18,504 bases of DNA from ANME-2 cluster archaeon (GTDB taxonomy: Archaea > Halobacteriota > Methanosarcinia > Methanosarcinales > Methanocomedenaceae): assembly GCA_023544605.1 (NCBI GenBank), contig JAMJFQ010000034.1, forward strand, positions 1-18,504, in the 5' to 3' direction. The notes beneath the pieces are model-generated. The model saw only the letters and a program-made list of their open reading frames with translations, ran no database searches and was not told the DNA's origin. The position numbers were made by a program, and so were the translations under genes. Shown here in pieces: positions 1 through 6,633 of the stretch (position 1 is the stretch's first letter; the number at the start of each line of letters is the position of its first letter).

Positions 1-1
1 G

Positions 2-211
2 GGCATGAACCGGGCCAACCCGATCGCAACTATCTGGGCCGGGGCCATGATGGTGGAGCAGATGGGTGAGGCCCAGGCTGCAGATGCTATTGTGGCTGCC
101 ATAGGGCGGGATATCAAGGAGGCAAAGGTGCTGACCAAGGATATGAGTGGTAACAGCAGCACTTCTGATGTCGGCGATGAGATTGTCAGGCTTATTAAGG
201 ATATGGCCTGA
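2..211 (+). CDS. 3' end of isopropylmalate/isocitrate dehydrogenase-family gene (partial)
   Basis: This is the C-terminal ~69 residues of a protein whose gene begins before the window; the frame is open from base 2. The segment with ANPIATIWAGAMM followed by a helix ending in EQMG matches the C-terminal region of the beta-decarboxylating dehydrogenases (3-isopropylmalate dehydrogenase LeuB and relatives such as homoisocitrate dehydrogenase), where an ANP-A-I motif precedes the dimer-interface helix. The family oxidises and decarboxylates 2-hydroxy-3-carboxy acids with NAD(P) in the cytoplasm, in leucine or related 2-oxoacid elongation pathways. The substrate-deciding N-terminal part is missing, so LeuB cannot be separated from its paralogues. 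The internal ATG codons are not starts. The stop is TGA at 209-211. Confidence 0.75.
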   Translation, partial: GMNRANPIATIWAGAMMVEQMGEAQAADAIVAAIGRDIKEAKVLTKDMSGNSSTSDVGDEIVRLIKDMA

Positions 212-217
212 CCTTGT

Positions 218-264
218 GGATGTGTAGTGTATGCTTGAGGATGTGTAGTGTATGCTTGAGGATG
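218..264. repeat. 21-bp tandem direct repeat, 2.2 copies
   Basis: The unit GGATGTGTAGTGTATGCTTGA occurs identically at 218-238 and 239-259, and the first five bases recur at 260-264. It begins seven bases after the dehydrogenase stop codon, in non-coding sequence. It looks like a recent slippage duplication; nothing indicates a functional site. Confidence 0.9.
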
Positions 265-319
265 GATTCTTAGTTAATTATAATGTAACAAATGTTAGCA
301 TTGTGTTAGAGGACGATTC

Positions 320-351
320 CAGGAAGAAGGGTAAATAACCCCCTGTTCCTG
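320..351 (+). other. Imperfect hairpin between dehydrogenase gene and S15 promoter
   Basis: CAGGAA at 320-325 pairs with TTCCTG at 346-351, and inside it GGGT at 329-332 pairs with ACCC at 338-341, leaving an AAATA loop and an internal bulge. It lies upstream of the S15 TATA element, so it probably belongs to the 3' untranslated region of the preceding gene. No T-run follows, so termination is not clear. Apart from this, the tandem repeat and the promoter, 212-462 shows no gene. Confidence 0.4.
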
Positions 352-366
352 CGAGGTATACACAAC

Positions 367-380
367 ATATATATTATATA
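367..380 (+). promoter_or_regulatory. Probable TATA box of the S15 operon
   Basis: The sequence ATATATATTATATA at 367-380 is a strong archaeal TATA-like element. Transcription would start near 400, giving a leader of about 60 nt before the S15 TTG codon. The leader is A-rich and ends in the GGAGG ribosome-binding site at 450-454. Confidence 0.55.
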
Positions 381-462
381 GTGTGGTAATTAGTCCACTT
401 TGCCACGCCACAATAAATAAAAAAAGAATATTTCAGGATTATTATACTCGGAGGAACATTAA

Positions 463-921
463 TTGGCCAGAATGCATACCAGAAGAAGAGGACAATCAAG
501 ATCAACAAAACCTCTTAGAAAAGAAGTACCAGAGTGGGTCACTTTATCATCAGATGAGATCGAGAAAAAGGTAGTGGAACTTGCCAAGCTGGACAATTCC
601 ACCAGCAAGGTAGGTATTATTATGAGGGACATGTACGGTGTTCCTGATATCACCCTGTCAACAGGTAAAAAGGTAAGCAAGATACTGGAAGAAAGTGATG
701 TTGCACCTGAATATCCCGAAGACTTTGTCAATCTTGTGACCAAAGCCTTAAGACTCAGGAAACATTTGGCCGTCAACCACAAGGACCAGCACAATAAAAG
801 GGCACTCAATGTTACCGAAGCAAAGGTAAGGCGCCTGGGTAAATACTACCGTCAAAGAGGTGTTTTGTCTGTGGATTGGAAATACGACCCCAAGACTGTC
901 GAACGGTTAATAACCCAATAG
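463..921 (+). CDS. rpsO: 30S ribosomal protein S15
   Basis: Archaeal/eukaryotic-type ribosomal protein S15 (uS15), which binds 16S rRNA in the small-subunit platform. The 152-residue length and the N-terminus MARMHTRRRGQS, with its basic extension absent from bacterial S15, are typical of archaea. The conserved core LRLRKHLAVNHKDQHNKRAL lies near residues 104-123 and the WKYD tail is also typical. The start is TTG at 463: GGAGG at 450-454 sits 8 nt upstream, and family members begin MARMH. Using the next ATG (472) would delete conserved residues. It is the first gene of a plus-strand cluster with a RecJ-like phosphoesterase, Pcc1 and SerRS. Confidence 0.96.
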   Translation: MARMHTRRRGQSRSTKPLRKEVPEWVTLSSDEIEKKVVELAKLDNSTSKVGIIMRDMYGVPDITLSTGKKVSKILEESDVAPEYPEDFVNLVTKALRLRKHLAVNHKDQHNKRALNVTEAKVRRLGKYYRQRGVLSVDWKYDPKTVERLITQ

Positions 922-924
922 TTT

Positions 925-949
925 TAGTTGATGGTATATCCATCAACTA
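925..949 (+). other. Perfect 10-bp stem-loop between S15 and DHH genes
   Basis: TAGTTGATGG at 925-934 is the exact reverse complement of CCATCAACTA at 940-949, around a TATAT loop. A T-rich stretch (TTTCATCTATTTTTAC) follows directly and the next start codon is 30 nt downstream. The position, four bases after the S15 stop, suggests a partial terminator or a processing/stability element that lowers expression of the downstream genes relative to S15. Confidence 0.6.
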
Positions 950-978
950 TTTCATCTATTTTTACTATTATTCCTTAG

Positions 979-2286
979 ATGACATCAGCGTTGCTCTCTC
1001 TGGGACACAAAGTAGCAAAGGTCCTGGAAGGTTACAGTTTCATAAGGATCATTTCCCATAACGATACGGACGGAATAACAGCTGCAGGGATCATGTCCAG
1101 TGCATGTCTGAGGTCCAATATTATATTCCAGACCAGCATAGTCAGTGCCCTTAACCAGCAGGTCATAGACAGGGTCAATTCGCATGTATACGGCAAGAGT
1201 GGTGCCGTCCTGTTCTGCGATATGGGCAGTGGTCAGCCTGAACTGATGGACCAGGTAAAGGACGATATAGTCATCATTGACCATCACCAGATCGTGGGGG
1301 ACCACAACGGGCATGTCCAGATAAACCCGATGATGGTGAATATAGACGGCTCACGATTTTTATCAGCTTCAGGCACTGCCTACTATGTGGCCCGTGCCAT
1401 GGGCAATAATGTTGACCTGGCAGGGCTGGCACTGGCCGGTGCTGTAGGGGATAAACAGAAAATGGAACAGGCCAACGCCGATATATTGCGGGAGGCTGTG
1501 GAGAGGGATGTGGTGTGCGTGAGACCAGGTCTCAGAGTGCCCGATGGTGATGTGGCAGAGGTGCTGCTGACACTGACCGACCCCTATCTGGACACGGCAG
1601 GCGATAAGGCAGCTACCAAGCAGTTCCTGGATGAATTGGGTATCAGTGGTACCCTGCAGGATATGGAGATGGAAGAACTGGCCAGATTGGCCTCTGCCCT
1701 GGCACTGAAAATAGCCGGACGGGCAGACCTGGCAGCAGTCCAGTCACTGGTAGGGGATGTGCTGGTATTGAACCGGGAAGTGGTCTCGAACATATATAGT
1801 CTGGAATGGATGCTCAATTGCTGCGGAAAAGTGGACCAGCCTGCACTCGGTCTTTCCCTGTGCATGAGGGATGCCAGCGTATTGGATGAAGTGCGGACAT
1901 TATCATCCAGATACCAGCAAACGGTAGTGGAACAGGTACACTCTGCTCAGGCCCTGGTCAAGGATATGGAGCATATCAGGTATGTTGTCCTTGAAGATGT
2001 AAAGGGAACAGGTCTCATTGGGGGTACATTGATACGCTATGTCTGCCCGGACAAACCTTTCATTACGGTGAACAAGGTGGAGGATATGGTCAAGGTATCG
2101 GCTCGGGGCACCCGAAGTCAGGTGGATGGGGGGCTCAACCTGGCTGTTGCCATGCGAGAAGCGGCTGCAGGAGTGGGTGGACAGGGTGGCGGTCATGACA
2201 TAGCATCAGGGGCAAGTATACCACCAGGGACTACCGATGAATTCCTTACAGCAGTGAATACTATTGTGGGAGGGCAGCTGGCATGA
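979..2286 (+). CDS. RecJ-like DHH/DHHA1 single-strand exonuclease family protein
   Basis: A 435-residue DHH-superfamily phosphoesterase of the archaeal RecJ-like group, manganese-dependent enzymes acting on single-stranded DNA, RNA or small nucleotides; some archaeal members (GAN) associate with GINS at the replication fork. Visible metal-binding motifs are HNDTDG (27-32), CDMGSG (80-85), DHH (101-103) and AGAVGD (153-158). The C-terminal DHHA1 substrate-binding motif GGQGGGH lies at 400-406, so all catalytic elements are present. ATG at 979 is used, although no clear ribosome-binding site precedes it. The 3' end overlaps pcc1 by 4 bp (ATGA). Which nuclease activity it has cannot be told from sequence alone. 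Confidence 0.88.
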   Translation: MTSALLSLGHKVAKVLEGYSFIRIISHNDTDGITAAGIMSSACLRSNIIFQTSIVSALNQQVIDRVNSHVYGKSGAVLFCDMGSGQPELMDQVKDDIVIIDHHQIVGDHNGHVQINPMMVNIDGSRFLSASGTAYYVARAMGNNVDLAGLALAGAVGDKQKMEQANADILREAVERDVVCVRPGLRVPDGDVAEVLLTLTDPYLDTAGDKAATKQFLDELGISGTLQDMEMEELARLASALALKIAGRADLAAVQSLVGDVLVLNREVVSNIYSLEWMLNCCGKVDQPALGLSLCMRDASVLDEVRTLSSRYQQTVVEQVHSAQALVKDMEHIRYVVLEDVKGTGLIGGTLIRYVCPDKPFITVNKVEDMVKVSARGTRSQVDGGLNLAVAMREAAAGVGGQGGGHDIASGASIPPGTTDEFLTAVNTIVGGQLA

Positions 2287-2546
2287 GGATAAGGGGCAAG
2301 ATAGTATTGAATGGTGAAAATGCACCTGAAATTGCTAAAAGGATAAGTCGCTCGATCGAACCGGACAATATGAAAAACATCACCACCGAGTATGGTGAGA
2401 CATCGGTTACAACCTGTTTTGAGGCAGAAAAAATAGGAACGTTAATTGCCACTGTAGATGATTATATTATGAATGCAAGGATTGCCGACGATATGATAAA
2501 AGCAGTTGGAAAAGATACCAAAAAAGATAGCGAGGATGATGATTGA
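2283..2546 (+). CDS. pcc1: KEOPS complex subunit Pcc1
   Basis: An 87-residue protein matching archaeal Pcc1, the small dimerising subunit of the KEOPS complex, which with Kae1, Bud32 and Cgi121 makes N6-threonylcarbamoyladenosine at position 37 of ANN-decoding tRNAs. Family features include the N-terminal beta strand, the helix with APEIAKRISRSIEPDN, and a second helix after TLIATVDDYIMNAR. The tail is strongly acidic (EDDD). The start overlaps the preceding DHH stop codon (ATGA) and its own TGA at 2544-2546 shares a base with the ATG of SerRS, so the three genes are probably translationally coupled. Confidence 0.88.
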   Translation: MRIRGKIVLNGENAPEIAKRISRSIEPDNMKNITTEYGETSVTTCFEAEKIGTLIATVDDYIMNARIADDMIKAVGKDTKKDSEDDD

Positions 2547-4054
2547 TGGAGCTCCAGTTCAGGATCAAAGGAATGTTCAAGACCAGTGCCGACCCCAATC
2601 CGGCAAAGGATGAGGTGTTGGAGCTGTTGGAAAATGCCCGGACCACTATTTTGTCCAAAGGCGCACCTGAGGGGAAAGGTGCCCAAATAATACTGGTGGA
2701 TGTGAAAGATGGCGGAGTTGAACTGGAAATAACATCAGGCAGGTTCGTAAGGGTACATGATGCTATGCTGCGGCTACGCAAACCCCTGGCAGAACTGCTG
2801 GGTAAGGGTCACCATATCGGTATCAGGGGTATTGACATATCAGAATATGTGGTAAAGATACCATCAGAAAAACCGTTAAAAAAATTGAATATACCATACG
2901 TTAGCAGCATGGAATATGAGGATGGTGCCATTGTACTTTCACTGGATGTAGGACAGTCTGAGATAGAGAACCGCATCCCTGACCGCATTATCACACTCAT
3001 TGAGGATAAAGTGGCGGCCCAGTCCTACGGCGGCAAGGGCGAGCACTGGAACCTGCTGTGGGAAAGCGGTAAGAAGGAGCATGTGTTCAATGAGGACCCT
3101 ACCCAGGAGATGATGAAGCAGGGCTGGCTAAAGCGGGGAGCCAGCAGGGGTCAGTGGATACACGGACCGCAGAGTGTCGCAGTGTTTAGGGCCTTTGAGC
3201 GTATCGTTATTGAGGAGATAGTAAAACCGCTGGGGTACAGGGAGATGATATTCCCTAAATTAGTGACCTGGGATGTGTGGCAGCGCTCTGGCCATGCCAA
3301 GGGTGTGTATCCAGAGATCTATTATGTGTGCCCGCCCAAGACCCGGGACCCCGAATTCTGGGAAGAGGTGGCAGACCATTACAAGGTGACTCTGGAGGTG
3401 CCTCTTGACAAGATCGCAGAGAAGATCGACAAGCCCATTGGCGGATTGTGTTATGCCCAGTGCCCGCCGTTCTGGCCATTCTTGCAGGGTGAGACCATGC
3501 CTGATGGCGGGCTGCCCCTGTACGTATTCGACCGCAGCGGCACGTCGCATCGGTATGAGAGCGGGGGTATCCACGGTATGGAACGGGTGGATGAGTTCCA
3601 CCGTATCGAACTGGTGTTCATGGGTACGCCCGAGCAGGTGGTGGCCCATTCTGAGGCTATGCAGAAGCGGTACAAGCACATTTTCAATGATATACTGGAC
3701 CTGGAGTGGAGGACGGCCTGGGTCACACCCTGGTTCATGGCGCAGGAAGGGCTGGCCGGACTGGCGACTGAGACACGGGTGGGTACTATTGACTACGAGG
3801 CTGTGATGCCGTACCGGGGCGAGGATGGCGAATGGCTGGAGTTCCAGAACATGAGCGTGAACGGGGATAAGTATCCGAAAGGATTTAATGTGAAATCCCA
3901 GAGCAACCAGGAGTTGTGGTCTGGCTGCAGCGGGATAGGGCTTGAGCGCTGGGCAAGTGCGTTCTATGCGCAAAAAGGGCTGGACCCGAATAAGTGGCCT
4001 GATGCTTTCAGGGAGATCGTGGGGGAGCTGCCTGAGGGGATAAGGTTCCTTTGA
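2546..4054 (+). CDS. serS: Methanogen-type (type 2) seryl-tRNA synthetase
   Basis: Charges tRNA-Ser with serine. This is the rare zinc-dependent SerRS found in methanogens, unrelated in its N-terminal tRNA-binding domain to the common SerRS. With ATG 2546 as start the protein has 502 residues, and the three zinc/serine ligands fall at Cys306 (YAQCPPFW), Glu355 (RIELVFMG) and Cys461 (SGCSGIGLERW), the numbers I recall for the M. barkeri enzyme; this supports that start over the in-frame TTG one codon upstream. Class II motif 3 is the GIGLERW segment. The N-terminal ~165 residues form the idiosyncratic domain. TGATG overlap with pcc1 indicates translational coupling. Confidence 0.96.
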   Translation: MELQFRIKGMFKTSADPNPAKDEVLELLENARTTILSKGAPEGKGAQIILVDVKDGGVELEITSGRFVRVHDAMLRLRKPLAELLGKGHHIGIRGIDISEYVVKIPSEKPLKKLNIPYVSSMEYEDGAIVLSLDVGQSEIENRIPDRIITLIEDKVAAQSYGGKGEHWNLLWESGKKEHVFNEDPTQEMMKQGWLKRGASRGQWIHGPQSVAVFRAFERIVIEEIVKPLGYREMIFPKLVTWDVWQRSGHAKGVYPEIYYVCPPKTRDPEFWEEVADHYKVTLEVPLDKIAEKIDKPIGGLCYAQCPPFWPFLQGETMPDGGLPLYVFDRSGTSHRYESGGIHGMERVDEFHRIELVFMGTPEQVVAHSEAMQKRYKHIFNDILDLEWRTAWVTPWFMAQEGLAGLATETRVGTIDYEAVMPYRGEDGEWLEFQNMSVNGDKYPKGFNVKSQSNQELWSGCSGIGLERWASAFYAQKGLDPNKWPDAFREIVGELPEGIRFL

Positions 4055-4151
4055 TAAGGGATGAATACCTAAAAAACGCTCTACAGGCCTCGTTACATTT
4101 TGCAGAGGTATACCTATTAATTAGTGTTAAGATATCAAATTCAGGTCAATA

Positions 4152-4159
4152 TTTTTTTT
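4152..4159 (+). terminator. T8 tract downstream of SerRS
   Basis: Eight consecutive T residues about 100 bp after the SerRS stop, in an AT-rich spacer, resemble a simple archaeal oligo-T terminator closing the S15-SerRS unit before the convergent gene at 4171. No strong hairpin precedes it. Confidence 0.5.
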
Positions 4160-4170
4160 GTTTCACGTCC

Positions 4171-4563
4171 TTAAGTAACATCAGAGGACTCATCCGAAGG
4201 CTTTGGCTCGCTCTTCTTCTCCCCTGCCCCCTCTTCTTTGGCCCGCAGGTGCTTTGAAACTTTATCCATTTCATCTGCAATGACATTCCTGGTGGCTTTG
4301 GCCTTTTCAGAAATATCTTTCTGGATTTCGGTAGCCTTGTCAGGTGATGCTTTCTGGGCCACTTCGCTGCTGACCCCGTATGCGAGGGCACCCAGCGATA
4401 TCAGCATATCACCAAAACCCTTAGCTGCATCTCTTACATTCTGTTCAATTGACTGGGAGGAACCTTTACTTTCAATATTCTTAATAGCCTCTTTGATATC
4501 TTTATATTTATTATCTGCAAAGGCTTCCCACTCACTGCTGTCTTTAGGTTCTTGCTCCGACAT
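4171..4563 (-). CDS. Small charged alpha-helical protein of unknown function
   Basis: I do not recognise a family. The start is taken as ATG 4563 because GGTGA lies about 5 nt upstream; a TTG at 4575 in the same frame is possible but would place that GGTGA inside the gene. The protein has 130 residues with no signal peptide and no cysteines. Residues ~10-40 are charged. A mildly hydrophobic stretch, FGDMLISLGALAYGVSSEVAQ (about 50-70), resembles an amphipathic or membrane-associated helix. The C-terminal third is lysine/glutamate-rich and likely coiled coil, ending in a disordered acidic/serine tail. It stands alone between convergent serS and divergent DUF89. A phasin-like or membrane-surface role would be guesswork. 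Confidence 0.65.
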   Translation of the reverse strand: MSEQEPKDSSEWEAFADNKYKDIKEAIKNIESKGSSQSIEQNVRDAAKGFGDMLISLGALAYGVSSEVAQKASPDKATEIQKDISEKAKATRNVIADEMDKVSKHLRAKEEGAGEKKSEPKPSDESSDVT

Positions 4564-4596
4564 ATTTATCACCAATTGAGTATTGTCCCCCCACAG

Positions 4597-4606
4597 ATAT
4601 TAATAT
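4597..4606 (-). promoter_or_regulatory. Palindromic TATA-like element ATATTAATAT
   Basis: A perfect 10-bp AT palindrome between the divergent genes at 4563 (minus) and 4625 (plus). Its centre is about 38 bp from the minus-strand ATG, a good fit for a TATA box with a short leader. It is too close to the plus-strand TTG (about 23 bp) to give that gene a leader containing its GGTGA site. Confidence 0.45.
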
Positions 4607-4624
4607 TGCTAAAGGTGACCAGAA

Positions 4625-5497
4625 TTGAAGATAGACCCCAGATGTGTTCACTGTCTCCTCTCAAGGGTGCATTACCAGGCCATGCTGTTGACCGATGATA
4701 CCGATACCATCAACAGAGCCGTTATGGCTGGCCTGGACGCACTGCACCGGACATACAGGCAGGGTGAGCCGGCAGCCAGGATATCCACAGCTGTTCACCG
4801 CAGCGCGTACAGGGCAATGGGCGACCGGGACCCGTATCGGGAAAAAAAGAAGTTGAGCAGGAGATTAGCAGTGGAATTAATGCCGCTGGCAAGGTCGCTG
4901 GTAGGTGATGAAGTATCAGAGGAACATTTTCGTCGTGCTGTGGTGGCAGCTACCATAGGTAATACCCTGGATTTCGGGGTCGACGGGTTCGATGTCAATG
5001 AACAGCATTTTGAAGCTGAGTTCAGGCGGTTGTTCGATGGGGGTCTTGATGTGGATGATACTGGCAGGTTGATACACCTGCTGGATGATGTGGTATATAT
5101 TGCAGATAACAGCGGGGAGGTGCTGCTGGATACCCTTGTGCTTGAACAGATACGAGGCATGGGGGGCAAGGTAACGCTTGTGGTGCGGGGTGCACCCATG
5201 CTGAATGATGCTACCATAGAAGATGTTGAGATACATGGTATTGAGGCACAGGTTGACAGGGTGCTTACTACCGGATCCAACGCTATCGGTGTGTGCCTGG
5301 ATGAGGCACCATCTGAACTTGTGGAGGCCTTTGAGGGAGCTTCTCTTATAATCAGCAAGGGGATGGCCAATTATGAGACCATGTCAGAATATGGTTACAG
5401 GCCAATTGCTTATCTGTTGCGGACCAAGTGCCAGGCAGTGGCAGATGACATGGGCCTGGATACTGACATGCTGGTGGCAAAGCTGGTAGAACAATAG
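4625..5497 (+). CDS. DUF89 / ARMT1-like damage-control metal-dependent phosphatase
   Basis: A 290-residue protein of the DUF89 family (PF01937), whose members are metal-dependent phosphatases proposed to hydrolyse damaged or side-product sugar phosphates and cofactor phosphates. Visible features are the N-terminal CVHC pair typical of the archaeal subgroup (C7, C10), IGNTLDFG (111-118), the signature metal-binding DNSGE (161-165), and KGMANYET (255-262). TTG at 4625 is used because GGTGA lies about 6 nt upstream and archaeal relatives begin with a short M-K-hydrophobic stretch before the cysteines. Its substrate is unknown. It precedes two glycosyltransferases, so sugar-phosphate clean-up is possible but not shown. 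Confidence 0.85.
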   Translation: MKIDPRCVHCLLSRVHYQAMLLTDDTDTINRAVMAGLDALHRTYRQGEPAARISTAVHRSAYRAMGDRDPYREKKKLSRRLAVELMPLARSLVGDEVSEEHFRRAVVAATIGNTLDFGVDGFDVNEQHFEAEFRRLFDGGLDVDDTGRLIHLLDDVVYIADNSGEVLLDTLVLEQIRGMGGKVTLVVRGAPMLNDATIEDVEIHGIEAQVDRVLTTGSNAIGVCLDEAPSELVEAFEGASLIISKGMANYETMSEYGYRPIAYLLRTKCQAVADDMGLDTDMLVAKLVEQ

Positions 5498-5503
5498 ACT
5501 ATC

Positions 5504-5513
5504 AATATATTTT
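5504..5513 (+). promoter_or_regulatory. Possible TATA box of first glycosyltransferase gene
   Basis: AATATATTTT lies in the 47-bp gap after the DUF89 gene. A start about 25 nt downstream would leave a leader of roughly 10 nt before ATG 5545, which has no obvious ribosome-binding site. Confidence 0.35.
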
Positions 5514-5544
5514 TCTACAATGACTCAGTATTATACGTAGCAAT

Positions 5545-6579
5545 ATGACTACTGTCAACTATGTTATCGATGGTGGCCTCGTAAATAGATTGACCACACA
5601 GCGCAAATGGCTTGATTCCTACATACCTTCAGTAGTGGGGCGAATGAAGGGGCATGGGATCAATGTAGTCTTTGACAAAGATTCTGATTTCGATATTATG
5701 CACATCCATATTCCCATGACACTGGCCTATCGCCTGTCAATGAGCAATAATAATGGCAGCCACAAACCCAGCATATTCCATGGTCATATGACCGAGGATA
5801 CCTTTTTTGTAGGGGGGAAGGTCAAGTATTTTATCAGGCGCTGGTTCAAGAGTATTGCCCAGAGATCCGATATCATCCTGTGCCCGTCAGTATCGGCAGC
5901 AGATTATTACCGCAATATTCTCCCTGGTATGGATATCAGGCAGTTGAATTACGGTATTGACCTTGACAGGTATGCGTATTCACACCAGGACAGGACAGCC
6001 TTTCGGCAGCAGTACGGCATTGAGGAAGACAGGTACGTGGTATCCTGCGTAGGCGGTATCTTACAACGAAAAGGTTTGGATGATTTCTTTGAAATTGCCA
6101 CTCGTTATCCTGACATGCTCTTTATGTGGGTAGGTGGTAATTTTTATAAAAACCAGGGTCTTAACAGTTTATACAGTATGATCTCCAGGGAAGAAAATGT
6201 GGATGCACAAAAGGTGCCGGAGAATGTATTGTTTACTGATTATACCTCTGAAGTACCAGCAGCCCTTTCAGCCAGTGATATTTTCTTCTTTCCATCCAGA
6301 CACGAGACCCAGGGACTTGCCCTGGTGGAAGCAGCGGCTAATTCCCGACCCATTGTTACCAGGGATTTGCCTGTGTTTCGGGAGTGGTTGAATCCTGGTC
6401 ACGACTGTCTGATGGGAACGAATGTAGATGAGTTTGCGGCGCATATCAAGTCATTGGCCGATGATCCGGGGTTGGCAGATAGAATGGGTAAAGAAGCATG
6501 TCAGTCGGCCGGAAAGCATCATGATATCGACCTGGCATCCACATCACTGGCCGGAATTTACCGGGAATTAGCAGGCTAA
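5545..6579 (+). CDS. Family 4 glycosyltransferase (first of tandem pair)
   Basis: A 344-residue GT-B-fold glycosyltransferase, without membrane segments, that would transfer a sugar from an activated donor in the cytoplasm. The C-terminal nucleotide-sugar domain begins near CVGGILQRKGL. It contains ASDIFFFPSRHETQGLALVEAA, in which the E-x7-E motif (ETQGLALVE) is the classic GT4 donor-binding/catalytic signature. The N-terminal acceptor half carries HIHIP and the FHGHMTEDTFFVGG segment. The N-terminal glycine-rich loop usual in GT4 is weak (IDGG). The next gene is a co-linear paralogue of the same length. Donor and acceptor are unknown; surface glycan or glycolipid synthesis is the likely field. 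Confidence 0.87.
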   Translation: MTTVNYVIDGGLVNRLTTQRKWLDSYIPSVVGRMKGHGINVVFDKDSDFDIMHIHIPMTLAYRLSMSNNNGSHKPSIFHGHMTEDTFFVGGKVKYFIRRWFKSIAQRSDIILCPSVSAADYYRNILPGMDIRQLNYGIDLDRYAYSHQDRTAFRQQYGIEEDRYVVSCVGGILQRKGLDDFFEIATRYPDMLFMWVGGNFYKNQGLNSLYSMISREENVDAQKVPENVLFTDYTSEVPAALSASDIFFFPSRHETQGLALVEAAANSRPIVTRDLPVFREWLNPGHDCLMGTNVDEFAAHIKSLADDPGLADRMGKEACQSAGKHHDIDLASTSLAGIYRELAG

Positions 6580-6633
6580 GTTCTACAAGATGAGATATTG
6601 TTATTTGCTCTGGATAGTATTAGGTGTTTTGCA

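Noticed and set aside
383..574. 63-codon frame overlapping the S15 start
   Set aside because: It overlaps S15 out of frame and sits over the S15 leader and ribosome-binding site; no supporting site of its own.
3260..3973. 237-codon open frame on the minus strand within serS
   Set aside because: It lies wholly antisense to the SerRS catalytic domain, whose zinc ligands and motifs are intact; the product is rich in His, Arg and Pro and has no family pattern.
6598..6633. N-terminal extension of the second glycosyltransferase from an upstream TTG
   Set aside because: The AGGTG site would fall inside the coding region, and the paralogue's N-terminus aligns with ATG 6634.
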